From positions 1 through 14,565 of the forward strand of contig JAOAFP010000030.1 in the NCBI GenBank assembly GCA_026416215.1: 14,565 bases of DNA. The letters run 5' to 3'. Origin of the DNA: Negativicutes bacterium (GTDB lineage: Bacteria > Bacillota > Negativicutes > SKW292). Both the position numbers and the translations under genes were made by a program. A model generated the notes under the pieces. That model saw nothing but the letters and a program-made list of their open reading frames with translations. It searched no databases and was not told where the DNA came from. Below, in pieces: positions 1 to 10,005 of this stretch; positions within the stretch are counted from its first letter, which is position 1; every line of letters begins with the position of its first letter.

Positions 1-19
1 AGATGTGTATAAGAGACAG
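1..19 (+). other. Residual Tn5/Nextera transposase adapter (mosaic end)
   Basis: The first 19 bases read AGATGTGTATAAGAGACAG, identical to the 19-base Tn5 mosaic end used in Nextera-type tagmentation libraries. Read in frame with the following gene from the GTG at base 5 it gives MYKRQ, a known adapter signature at the start of mis-annotated proteins. It is synthetic sequence left at a contig end and is not part of the genome. Genomic sequence begins at base 20. Confidence 0.97.
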
Positions 20-1303
20 ACCCTACACTTTGACGGGACCACGATTGGTGCAATCTACGGTTTTATGGGCATTTCGTCAATCATTATGCCCGGCATAACC
101 GGCATTATAGCCGATCGCTGGCTTAATGGCGAGAGGCTGTTCGGCCTGTGTTTTTTGATAAGCGGAGTAATGCTGTTTCTGGTCACCAAGTCCACTTCGC
201 CCAATATCATCGCCGGCTTGTTCCTTATCAATTTTCTGGCCTACATGCCGACTATTGCCCTGGGCAACTCGGTGTCCTACCGTATTCTTGAAGACCGTGG
301 CTACAACGTCATCAAGGTGTTCCCGCCCATCCGGGTGTTTGGCACGGTGGGATTCATCTGCGCGATGTGGACCACCAGCCTGTGTGGGTGGGAGCTGAGC
401 GCCAACCAGCTGTACATTGGATCAATAGCGTCAATTTTGCTGGGCATTTTTGCCTTTACCCTGCCGGCCTGCCCGCCGCTTAACGCTGGCGGCCAGTCGG
501 GCAAGCCCGGGAAAAATTCGGCATACGAGCTGATGAAGCCCGATTTTCTGGTTACCGTGGTTCTGGCCGTTATCGTGTCAGCCCTGCCGTTCATTATGCC
601 CGAGCAGCAGATGCTTTGGGGAGTGCTGGTGTTTGTATTGCTGATCTGTGTTGCCAATTTTTTGCGGCGCTTCCCGGTCAAAATGGCGGTGTTTCTGGTT
701 TTTGGCCTGTTTCTGGGTGCCTGCCTGCAGATAACCAACACCTTTGGCGACGCATTCCTGCACGACTTTGCCAACAATCCGATTTACAAGGATACAATCG
801 GGGTCAAGCACCCGGCCATTCTTATGTCGGTATCGCAGATGGCGGAGTGCGTGTTTATCCTGTGCATCCCGTTCTTCCTGCGGAAATTCGGCATCAAAAA
901 AGTTATGCTTATGAGTATGATCGCCTGGGTATTCCGTTTTGGCCTGTTTGGCTTCGGCAATCCCGGTGACGGTCTGTGGATGCTGGTGCTTTCAATGCTG
1001 GTCTACGGCATGGCCTTCGACTTTTTCAACATTTCCGGCTCGCTTTACGTTGAGACCGAGGCACCGGCTGATTTCCGCAGCAGTGCCCAAGGAGTGTTCA
1101 TGATGATGACCAACGGGTTTGGCGGCTTCCTCGGCTCAATCGGCAGCGGTAAAGTCATCGACGCCTTCACTGTCAACGGAGTGCGCGACTGGCACTCCAT
1201 CTGGCTTATTTTTGCCGGCTATGCCCTCGTCTTGGCTATTCTGTTCGTGCCGCTGTTCAAACACAGGCACGATCCCAAGGCATTGGAGAACTTCCACCAC
1301 TGA
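20..1303 (+). CDS. NupG-type nucleoside:H+ symporter (MFS), N-terminus missing
   Basis: This is a 5'-truncated major facilitator protein of the nucleoside:H+ symporter family (NupG/XapB type), an inner-membrane carrier that would import nucleosides with protons. About 427 genuine residues remain, starting at the Thr codon at base 20. The upstream GTG belongs to the adapter and is not a start. Recalled family hallmarks are visible: GIIADRW after the second helix, a segment with FPPIRVFGTVGF, the phrase FTLPACPP before the central loop, then SQMAECVFILCIPFFLRKFG, YGMAFDFFNISGSLYVE and SSAQGVFMMMTNGFG. Repeated hydrophobic stretches fit a 12-helix protein that has lost roughly the first helix (about 30 residues by comparison with remembered relatives). 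The sequence resembles the Bacteroidota branch of the family more than E. coli NupG. It stands alone on this strand and ends before a shared terminator. The family is secure; the exact substrate is inferred. Confidence 0.88.
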   Translation, partial: TLHFDGTTIGAIYGFMGISSIIMPGITGIIADRWLNGERLFGLCFLISGVMLFLVTKSTSPNIIAGLFLINFLAYMPTIALGNSVSYRILEDRGYNVIKVFPPIRVFGTVGFICAMWTTSLCGWELSANQLYIGSIASILLGIFAFTLPACPPLNAGGQSGKPGKNSAYELMKPDFLVTVVLAVIVSALPFIMPEQQMLWGVLVFVLLICVANFLRRFPVKMAVFLVFGLFLGACLQITNTFGDAFLHDFANNPIYKDTIGVKHPAILMSVSQMAECVFILCIPFFLRKFGIKKVMLMSMIAWVFRFGLFGFGNPGDGLWMLVLSMLVYGMAFDFFNISGSLYVETEAPADFRSSAQGVFMMMTNGFGGFLGSIGSGKVIDAFTVNGVRDWHSIWLIFAGYALVLAILFVPLFKHRHDPKALENFHH

Positions 1304-1335
1304 TCCGTCGGGCCGGATTTCCCCGTACGGCAACA

Positions 1336-1359
1336 AAAAGCCCCCGGAAGGGGGCTTTT
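1336..1359. terminator. Bidirectional intrinsic terminator between convergent genes
   Basis: A perfect 10-bp stem (AAAAGCCCCC pairing with GGGGGCTTTT) closes a GGAA loop. A T-rich tract follows on the plus strand (TTTTCTTATTT) and another on the minus strand (TTTTTGTTG). It begins 32 bases after the symporter stop, and the stop codon of the opposing DUF2225 gene (1361-1363) lies one base beyond it, so it can end transcription from both sides. Confidence 0.93.
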
Positions 1360-1360
1360 C

Positions 1361-2659
1361 TTATTTGCCGATTTCCATCTCCAGCAGCCGCTGCATGATC
1401 TGTCCGGCCATCAGGTTGCCGCGGAATGGCACGGCCCAGGTTTTTTCGAAACTGATCAGCGATCCGCGTTCCCATTCCCAATCAGTGACCGCAACAGCCA
1501 GCATGCCGTAATTGACCGAGTTTTTCCGCACGGCATCGCCAATGGCCGCCTGTAGGGCCATGGGCACGCTGCCCACCACCACCACTGCATCAGGCATGAT
1601 GGCTGCCAGCAACGCCGCCAGACGATCATAGCCGCTAAACGCCACCACGGTAAAATCCGGTCGCCGCAGAGCGGCGAGGGCGTCTTCGACCAGCAGCCGC
1701 AGATATAGCGGCTGGCCGACAACGAAAATCAGTTTGCCGTGCCGCTGCGGCCGCTGGGGCTGACTTGCCGCCGGTTCGGCCTCCGGCTCAGGTTTGGGCG
1801 CCGTTTTCCCAGCCGTGGCGATGATCTCGTCCAGCTTGCCCTCGTCGATTTTGTCGCCGGCTGGCCTTTGCCCCGCCTGGCGGGCCGTCGCCAACCCCTG
1901 CCCGCTGGTCACGACTCCCTCGATCAGCTGGCCACCGCCATCCTCGGCATTTTTCTTCGCTTCCTTGGCCGCATTCCACGCCTCCTTGGCCAGCTCGATG
2001 ATCTGTTTTTCGTCGGTGCTGCGCTTAAACACCACCTTGGACAGAAACAGGAGTGCCTGCTCGTATTCGCCAATGCGACGCAGAGCTTCGCCGATTATAT
2101 ACATTATCACGGTCTCGCTCAGGTTGGCGATGGGAAATTTTTCCCGCCGGGTGGCTTTGTCCCAGTACTCGGCCGCCTTCCGCAAGGCTTCCTTTTCTTC
2201 ATCCCAGCTTCCGGCCTCACGGTGCAGCCAGGCCATTTTCATATAAATCTGGGCCAGCCGGCTGGGCATTACGTTCATCATTTCACTGAAAAAGACCGCC
2301 AGTTTATAGGTCGCCATGGCCTGACGCCAGTCCCGCACCGATGTGAAGTCGACCCTAAGGTTTTTCTCCTGAAGGTATTTTTTCAGTTTTATTGCGTCAC
2401 TGTCGCTGATATCGCTAAAACTGTTGTCCGGGGCGGCAAACCCGCAGTGGTTGCAGACACAGATCGAATAGTAGTAAGGGTTTGTTTCCTTGAAATAGGT
2501 GCAAAAATCAGCATCCTGCCGGATCCTGGTCAGCCGGCTGCGCACTTTCATGGTTTTGAATGTTTCACCGCAGACCGGACACTGTTTTTCGGTTTCGTAC
2601 AATACTTCCCGCTGGTCGGGATACTCGGGGGGCCCGGACGTTTGAGTCTCTGCGCTCAT
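1361..2659 (-). CDS. DUF2225 zinc-ribbon/TPR-like protein with receiver-like C-terminal domain
   Basis: This 432-residue cytoplasmic protein of unknown function belongs to the DUF2225 family. Residues 25-75 carry two Cys pairs, C27-x2-C30 and C69-x2-C72, expected to bind zinc. Residues 105-235 are helical and TPR-like, with the family's typical phrases (YKLAVFFSEMM, KMAWLHREAG, EALRRIGEYEQALLFLSKVV). A Pro/Glu/Gln-rich linker at 285-307 leads to an alpha/beta domain at 308-432. That domain begins KLIFVVGQPLYLRLLVEDAL and contains PDAVVVVGS, which resembles a response-regulator receiver fold. I see no clear phospho-acceptor Asp or the usual acidic pair, so phosphorylation is doubtful. The ATG (2657-2659) overlaps the stop of the upstream glucan enzyme in an ATGA arrangement and has only a weak GGAA-type ribosome site, so translation is probably coupled. 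The function is unknown; a scaffold or regulatory role is only a guess. Confidence 0.85.
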   Translation of the reverse strand: MSAETQTSGPPEYPDQREVLYETEKQCPVCGETFKTMKVRSRLTRIRQDADFCTYFKETNPYYYSICVCNHCGFAAPDNSFSDISDSDAIKLKKYLQEKNLRVDFTSVRDWRQAMATYKLAVFFSEMMNVMPSRLAQIYMKMAWLHREAGSWDEEKEALRKAAEYWDKATRREKFPIANLSETVIMYIIGEALRRIGEYEQALLFLSKVVFKRSTDEKQIIELAKEAWNAAKEAKKNAEDGGGQLIEGVVTSGQGLATARQAGQRPAGDKIDEGKLDEIIATAGKTAPKPEPEAEPAASQPQRPQRHGKLIFVVGQPLYLRLLVEDALAALRRPDFTVVAFSGYDRLAALLAAIMPDAVVVVGSVPMALQAAIGDAVRKNSVNYGMLAVAVTDWEWERGSLISFEKTWAVPFRGNLMAGQIMQRLLEMEIGK

Positions 2660-5600
2660 TTTTGCTCAGTTCCGTTCTGCCACTGGATATTGCGCCCGTG
2701 CTGGTGGGAGATGGTTTTGAGCCTGGCCGCCAGCTCCGAGGAAAAATGTTTCTTGGGACAGCGCCATTCCCAGTTCCCGCCCATGTAGCCCGGGCGGTTC
2801 ATCCGGGCATCAGCCCCCAGCCCCAGCAGATCCTGCATTGGCACGATGAACCAGTCACTGTCAGCCGCCATGCCTTCACTGACAACCCGCCAGGCAAACT
2901 GCCCGGCGCTGACCGGAGACTCAATATCCCAGCGGCGGCAGATGTCGGCGATCAGCTGCGGGTTGTCCCTTTGGTGCCGCTCAAACCACGCCCGCAGGGT
3001 CTCGTTGTCGTGGGTGCCGGTATAGACAACCTCATTGACGCCAATGGTCCCCACTGCATCCACCCCGCCCTCCATCTCGAACTGAAGGACAATCATTCCC
3101 GGCAGGCCGAACCGGTTTTTCAGCTCGGTTACTTCTTCGGTGATGAAGCCGAGATTTTCGGCGATGATCGACAAACCGGGCACCGCTTCAGTGATGGCGG
3201 CCAGCAGGTCGTCGGCCGGCCCTTTCACCCAGCGGCCGTTGACCGCGGTCTTTTCCCGGGCGTCAATTTCCCAGTAGGCCTCTATGCCCCGGAAATGGTC
3301 AATGCGAACCACATCGACCATGGCCGCCAGCATCTGCATGCGTTTGCGCCACCACCGGTAGTTGTCTGCCGCTACGGCCGGCCAGCTGTACTGCGGGTTG
3401 CCCCAGCGCTGTCCGTCAGCCGTGAAGGCATCGGGCGGGGCACCGGCAATCAGGCGGGGAGTGCCGTCGGGGTTAAGCTCAAACAGCTGGCGGTTGGCCC
3501 AGACATCGGCGCTGTCCGGCGATACAAACAGGGGCAGGTCGCCGATGATTTTAATGCCCTTGTCGTTGGCGTAACCACGGAGCTTTTGCCACTGCCGGAA
3601 AAATATAAATTGCAGGAACCGTTCGTACCGCACCTCGACTGCCAGTTGCCGGCGGTAGCGGTCGACCGCCGCCTGTTCCCGGTCGCGAATGTCCGGCGGC
3701 CAGTCTGTCCAGGCACTGCCGCCGAAACTTTTCTTGAGCGCCATGAACAGGGCGTAGTCCGACAGCCAGTCTTCATGTGCAACACAAAAATGGTCAAAAG
3801 CCGCACGGATTTTCGTGTTGCCTTGCCGGCTGAAGTTGGCAAACGCCATCCGGAGGATTTTTTCCTTGAGGTCCTTGACTGCCGGATACATTACCCGGCT
3901 GTCGCTGAACTTGTAACCCTTTTTCAGTTCGCTGACCTCTTTTTTACCCAGCAGTCCGTCGACGATCAGATCGTCGGGCGAAATGAGCATCGGGTTGCCG
4001 GCAAAGGCCGATGTCCCCTGATAGGGCGACTCGCCGTAACCTACCGGGTTGTGCGGCAATATCTGCCAGTAGCTCTGCCCGGCCTCAGCCAGCCAGTCGA
4101 CAAAAGTGCGGGCCGCCCCGCCGATATCGCCGATTCCGTAGCTGCCTGGCAGCGATGTAGGGTGAAGCAGCACGCCGCTGTAACGCGTCACCGCCCTGAG
4201 CAGCAACGCCCCGGTCAGGGGGGGTAATTTCAGGCAGATCCTGCCCTCCTCCGCCACCACCGGCCGGTGGTTGTCAAGCGCGTTCCACCAGCTTTCACCG
4301 CCAGCTGCTCCGGCATTAATCACCACTTCCCGCTCCCTGAAAGGGTTGCTGTTGATGATGGTTATTGCGGCATCATCCCGTCCATCGGTGCCGGGAGGGT
4401 GGTATCGCCTCAGTGCCAGCACGTCGCTGTGGCCAGCGTCGATGATATGCCAGTCGCCAGTTCTCAGTACCGGATATTTCCGGCGCATGGCCGTCAGCTT
4501 TTTGTAATAGGCAACCAGGTCCCTGTCTTCCCGCTGCCAGGGATAGGTCCGCCGGTTACACGGGTCCTTGCCTCCGTCCTGTCCGGCCTCGTCACCGTAA
4601 TAGATGCACGGGGCCCCGGGGAAGGTCATCTGCCAAAGCGCGGCCAGTTTCAGGCGTTTGGTCCCCAGCTCGCGGGCCGCTGGCGGTATGCGCTGACCGT
4701 CTGCCAGGCTATCCGGTCTTTCTTCGCCGTCTTCGTCCAGCACTTCCGAAAGAATGCTCAGAATCCGAGGTCGGTCGTGACTGCCAAGCAGGTTGAGGTT
4801 GGAGTGGAAAACCTGCTGCGGATAGTTTTCATACAGGCTCATCATCAGCGCCGCGACTTCGCCGGCAGGGATTTTGCCCAGCAGAAAATCGATGATCGCC
4901 CTCCGGAACGGATAGTTCATCACCGCATCCAGTTCACCGCCCAGGAGGTATTTCTTCATTACCCCGTAAGACACTTTATTCGATGCGTCTTCCCATACTT
5001 CTCCCAGGAGCAGCGCCTCCGGGTCGACGCTTTTGGCCGCCTTACGCAGATCCTGCAGAAACTGATCGGGCAGCTCGTCAACCACATCCAGCCGCCAGCC
5101 GCCGGCCCCTTTTTTCAGCCAGTACCTGACCACTGCGTCGTCCCCTTCGATGATGAACTGCCGGTAAGAAGGGCTCATTTCGTTGACGCTGGGCAGGTTG
5201 TCGTTGCCCCACCAGCAGTCGTAACGGTCGGGAAAACGGCTGAAATTGTACCACTCGTAATATGGCGACTCGGGCGACTGGGCTGCCCCCAGTCCGGGAT
5301 ATCGTCCCCGGGCATTGAAATAGATGCTGTCCGCCCCGGTGTGATTGAACACCCCATCGAGAATCAGCCTGATCCCCATCCGTCTGGCGATTGTCACCAG
5401 TTCGGCAAAATCCTCCTCGCTGCCCAGCGTTTCGTCTATTTTGTGATAATCGGCCGTATCGTACTTGTGATTGCTGTGAGCTTCAAAAATCGGGTTGAGG
5501 TATATTGCCCCGACGTTCAGTTCCCTAAGGTACCCCAGCCGGTTGATCAATCCGCGCAGGGTGCCGCCGAAGTAATCATAGGCGATCACCCGGTTGTTGC

Positions 5601-6138
5601 CACAGTCGCGCAGGTAGGCCGGAGTGTCGTGCCAATCGGGATGGTAAAGGGACCCCGGCCGCAGTCTGACCGGCCCGGAATCACTTCGGTCGCGGGCAAA
5701 CCGGTCTACCATCAGTTGATAGACCACCGTCCCCCTGAACCAGTCAGGGGTGACAAAGTCCCGGTCGTATACGGTCAGCTGATACGGCGGCGGATCTCCC
5801 TGGTAGATCTCTCCCAGTCCACCCAGCCGGCGCTGGTTGTTTCCATAATAGAGGGGCCCGGACGTGGTCTGCACGGTGAAGTTGTACCAGTAAATGCCAG
5901 CTTCCGACAACGGTGGCATGGTTACAGTCCAGCGCTGGTAGCCATCTCCGCCACCAGGGTCAACAGACAGCGGCCGGGACTCCCCTCCCCCGTCCTGCTG
6001 CCAGAAGTTGACCCAGACCCCGCTTGCGGCCAGCTCGTCGGCCACTGCCAGGGTCAGCCGGACGGTCTGTCCTGTCGGCACCGCCCCAAACGGCAGACGA
6101 AATTCCGGCTGATGTGAGTTGTGGATAATTTTGACCAT
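2656..6138 (-). CDS. malQ: GH13 alpha-amylase/neopullulanase fused to GH77 4-alpha-glucanotransferase
   Basis: This 1160-residue protein carries two complete enzymes. Residues 1-125 look like a beta-sandwich N-domain of the neopullulanase/CBM34 kind. Residues 135-650 are a GH13 barrel plus C-domain that would hydrolyse alpha-1,4 or alpha-1,6 glucan bonds. It shows DGVFNHTG (261-268), nucleophile D351 in GWRLDVVDE, acid/base E380 in LLLGEVWE and D455 in GSHD. Residues 653-1145 are GH77 amylomaltase, which moves glucan segments between chains. It begins YSGVLLHPTSLPG and has nucleophile D947 in VRIDHFRG, acid/base E994 in IIAENLG and D1044 in GTHDNET. All catalytic residues are present. No signal peptide is visible, so it should act in the cytoplasm on glycogen or imported maltodextrins. 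The ATG at 6136-6138 is chosen because a strong ribosome site precedes it and homology begins there; an in-frame GTG 49 codons upstream gives only non-homologous sequence. It lies 165 bases after buk and overlaps DUF2225 by 4 bases. Confidence 0.93.
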   Translation of the reverse strand: MVKIIHNSHQPEFRLPFGAVPTGQTVRLTLAVADELAASGVWVNFWQQDGGGESRPLSVDPGGGDGYQRWTVTMPPLSEAGIYWYNFTVQTTSGPLYYGNNQRRLGGLGEIYQGDPPPYQLTVYDRDFVTPDWFRGTVVYQLMVDRFARDRSDSGPVRLRPGSLYHPDWHDTPAYLRDCGNNRVIAYDYFGGTLRGLINRLGYLRELNVGAIYLNPIFEAHSNHKYDTADYHKIDETLGSEEDFAELVTIARRMGIRLILDGVFNHTGADSIYFNARGRYPGLGAAQSPESPYYEWYNFSRFPDRYDCWWGNDNLPSVNEMSPSYRQFIIEGDDAVVRYWLKKGAGGWRLDVVDELPDQFLQDLRKAAKSVDPEALLLGEVWEDASNKVSYGVMKKYLLGGELDAVMNYPFRRAIIDFLLGKIPAGEVAALMMSLYENYPQQVFHSNLNLLGSHDRPRILSILSEVLDEDGEERPDSLADGQRIPPAARELGTKRLKLAALWQMTFPGAPCIYYGDEAGQDGGKDPCNRRTYPWQREDRDLVAYYKKLTAMRRKYPVLRTGDWHIIDAGHSDVLALRRYHPPGTDGRDDAAITIINSNPFREREVVINAGAAGGESWWNALDNHRPVVAEEGRICLKLPPLTGALLLRAVTRYSGVLLHPTSLPGSYGIGDIGGAARTFVDWLAEAGQSYWQILPHNPVGYGESPYQGTSAFAGNPMLISPDDLIVDGLLGKKEVSELKKGYKFSDSRVMYPAVKDLKEKILRMAFANFSRQGNTKIRAAFDHFCVAHEDWLSDYALFMALKKSFGGSAWTDWPPDIRDREQAAVDRYRRQLAVEVRYERFLQFIFFRQWQKLRGYANDKGIKIIGDLPLFVSPDSADVWANRQLFELNPDGTPRLIAGAPPDAFTADGQRWGNPQYSWPAVAADNYRWWRKRMQMLAAMVDVVRIDHFRGIEAYWEIDAREKTAVNGRWVKGPADDLLAAITEAVPGLSIIAENLGFITEEVTELKNRFGLPGMIVLQFEMEGGVDAVGTIGVNEVVYTGTHDNETLRAWFERHQRDNPQLIADICRRWDIESPVSAGQFAWRVVSEGMAADSDWFIVPMQDLLGLGADARMNRPGYMGGNWEWRCPKKHFSSELAARLKTISHQHGRNIQWQNGTEQK

Positions 6139-6303
6139 TGCTGTCGTTCTCCCCCTTATTGTCGCCACTGTCGCTGCTGCCGGCAAACGTCCCTTCCCGT
6201 CCACCCGGTCGGGATGAAGGGTCGTTCCGTCCTGGTATGATGCGGACCCGGACAAATCCGGGACCGGTAGCCCATCTGCAGACACCCGGCCGCCTGCCGC
6301 CGC
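6139..6303. other. 165-base gap between buk and the glucan enzyme, with two hairpins
   Basis: No gene is evident here. Two inverted repeats can be seen. At 6191-6221, CCCTTC pairs with GAAGGG around an inner CCG/CGG pairing. At 6243-6266, CCCGGA and TCCGGG flank a CAAA loop and the pairing extends outward by three more base pairs past an A-A mismatch. Neither is followed by a T tract on the minus strand, so neither is a typical terminator. They could stabilise or process a buk-glucan enzyme transcript. I found no convincing -35/-10 pair for the minus strand. Confidence 0.45.
6148..6157 (-). promoter_or_regulatory. Ribosome binding site that fixes the GH13-GH77 start
   Basis: On the minus strand AAGGGGGAGA sits about 10 bases upstream of the ATG at 6136-6138. 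This purine-rich site supports the 1160-residue start over the longer reading frame that opens at 6285. Confidence 0.75.
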
Positions 6304-7368
6304 TTAGATGTACTCGCGGGCCTGTTCCTGTCCCTCCAGTACCCGCATTGCCCCCTCGACCAGAGCCTGTAGCTCATTTTCTCCCGGCATGATCACGACG
6401 GGAGCGATCCAGCTTACATAATCGGTAAGCATGTCGGTAAGCATCCGGGAATGGGCAATGCCGCCAGTAAGGATTATGTTGTCCACCTTCCCCTTAAACG
6501 GGATGGCGCCGAAAGCCACATATTTCGAAATGTTGTAAACCATGGCCTCGAATACCAGCCGGGCCCGCTCATTGCCGTCGTTGATCATCTGCTCGACCAT
6601 CCGGACGTCGTTGGTGCCGAGGTGAGCTACCAGCCCTCCCCTGCCGGCCAGAATCGCCCTCACCTGATCCTTGCTCAGCTTGTTGTCGATGACGTAGGAG
6701 ATAAACTGCATGGCCTGCACAGTACCGGTGCGTTCGGGAGTGAACGGCCCTTCCCCGTCCAGAGCGTTCTCCACCTCCACCACCCGTCCCCCCAGATGGC
6801 TGCCGATCGAAATACCCCCGCCCAGATGAACCACAATCAACCGCAAATCCTTGTAATTGCGCCCCGCCTGCTTGGCAAACCTTTTGGCCACGGCCTTCTG
6901 GTTCAGGGCGTGAAAAATCGATCGCCGCTCAAACTGCGGCAATCCGGTAATCCGGGCCACCGGCGCCAGCTCATCCACCACCACCGGGTCGACAATAAAT
7001 GCCGGGCAGCCGGCACTCCTGGCCAGGCGATCGGCGATCAGTGCCCCCAAATTGGCAGCGTGAGCCCCGTAGCGGCAGGAGATCAGATCTTCCTTCATCC
7101 GCTCGCTCACCAGATAGGTTCCGCTGACCATCGGCCGCAACAGGCCGCCACGGGCTGATATCGCCGCCAGCCCGCCCAGCTCAACCCCTTCCTCTTCCAG
7201 TACCCGGCACACCTCGTCGTAGCGAAAGGGAAACTGTTCGACGATATTGGCAAACCGGGCCAGCTCCTCGGCGCTGTGGTTGATACTTCGGCTGAAAATC
7301 TCCTGCCCGTTCTCGTAAATGGCAATTTTAGTGGATGTCGACCCGGGATTTATCGCCAGTATTTTCAT
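6304..7368 (-). CDS. buk: Butyrate kinase (ASKHA acyl kinase)
   Basis: Buk makes ATP and a fatty acid from butyryl phosphate (or branched-chain acyl phosphate) and ADP, or the reverse, in the cytoplasm. The 354-residue length is normal for Buk. The N-terminal phosphate loop ILAINPGSTSTKIAIYENG (residues 3-21) is typical of the acetate/butyrate kinase family. The Buk-type core follows: SARGGLLRP (71-79), the VHLGGGISIGSH phosphate-2 motif (180-191), and NALDGEGPFTPERTG (201-215). The adenosine motif ILTGGIAHS is near the C-terminus. A GAGGAGGGAA ribosome site (7376-7385) precedes the ATG. No phosphate butyryltransferase gene (ptb) accompanies it here; the usual partner must be elsewhere, or the enzyme may serve branched-chain acyl phosphates. 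It is transcribed away from gyrA and toward the glucan enzyme, with which it may share a transcript. Confidence 0.94.
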   Translation of the reverse strand: MKILAINPGSTSTKIAIYENGQEIFSRSINHSAEELARFANIVEQFPFRYDEVCRVLEEEGVELGGLAAISARGGLLRPMVSGTYLVSERMKEDLISCRYGAHAANLGALIADRLARSAGCPAFIVDPVVVDELAPVARITGLPQFERRSIFHALNQKAVAKRFAKQAGRNYKDLRLIVVHLGGGISIGSHLGGRVVEVENALDGEGPFTPERTGTVQAMQFISYVIDNKLSKDQVRAILAGRGGLVAHLGTNDVRMVEQMINDGNERARLVFEAMVYNISKYVAFGAIPFKGKVDNIILTGGIAHSRMLTDMLTDYVSWIAPVVIMPGENELQALVEGAMRVLEGQEQAREYI

Positions 7369-7446
7369 CAGTTGCTTCCCTCCTCACCGTGAAGTCATGG
7401 CAATACCCGGTGGCTTTTTCGCTATTGCCGGCAAATATCCTGCCAA

Positions 7447-7475
7447 TTAACTCGAATTTTCTTTTGTGGTAGAAT
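7447..7475 (+). promoter_or_regulatory. Predicted sigma-A promoter of gyrA (extended -10)
   Basis: TTAACT (7447-7452, 4 of 6 matches to TTGACA) is separated by exactly 17 bases from TAGAAT (7470-7475, 5 of 6 matches to TATAAT). A TGG directly before the -10 gives an extended -10 element. Transcription would start near 7482, about 50 bases before the gyrA ATG. The flanks are AT-rich compared with the surrounding coding sequence. Confidence 0.72.
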
Positions 7476-7517
7476 TAAGACAAACTGAGCAAAATTCGCC
7501 AAACCAACGGCAAGGCC

Positions 7518-7523
7518 AGGAGG
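7518..7523 (+). promoter_or_regulatory. Ribosome binding site that fixes the gyrA start
   Basis: A perfect AGGAGG lies 8 bases before the ATG at 7532. It favours this start over the in-frame upstream GTG at 7466, which lies inside the predicted promoter and cannot be on the main transcript. Confidence 0.88.
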
Positions 7524-7531
7524 CCAACCCT

Positions 7532-9964
<2,433 letters not shown>

Positions 9965-10005
9965 ACGGCGGCGGCTGATAAATAAACTAACTGCGGGAGG
10001 ATGCA

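Noticed and set aside
2560..6117. Long plus-strand open frames (2560-4227 and 4267-6117) opposite the glucan enzyme gene
   Set aside because: They contain no family motif, are rich in Arg/Pro/Val/Gln as expected for antisense of GC-biased codons, and lie wholly opposite a gene with two intact catalytic sets.
6139..6285. 49-codon N-terminal extension of the glucan enzyme starting with GTG at 6285
   Set aside because: It is non-homologous, lies in the intergenic gap with hairpins, and a strong ribosome site precedes the ATG at 6138.
7466..7531. 22-codon upstream extension of gyrA from a GTG
   Set aside because: The start lies inside the predicted promoter, upstream of the likely transcript start, and AGGAGG is spaced for the ATG at 7532.
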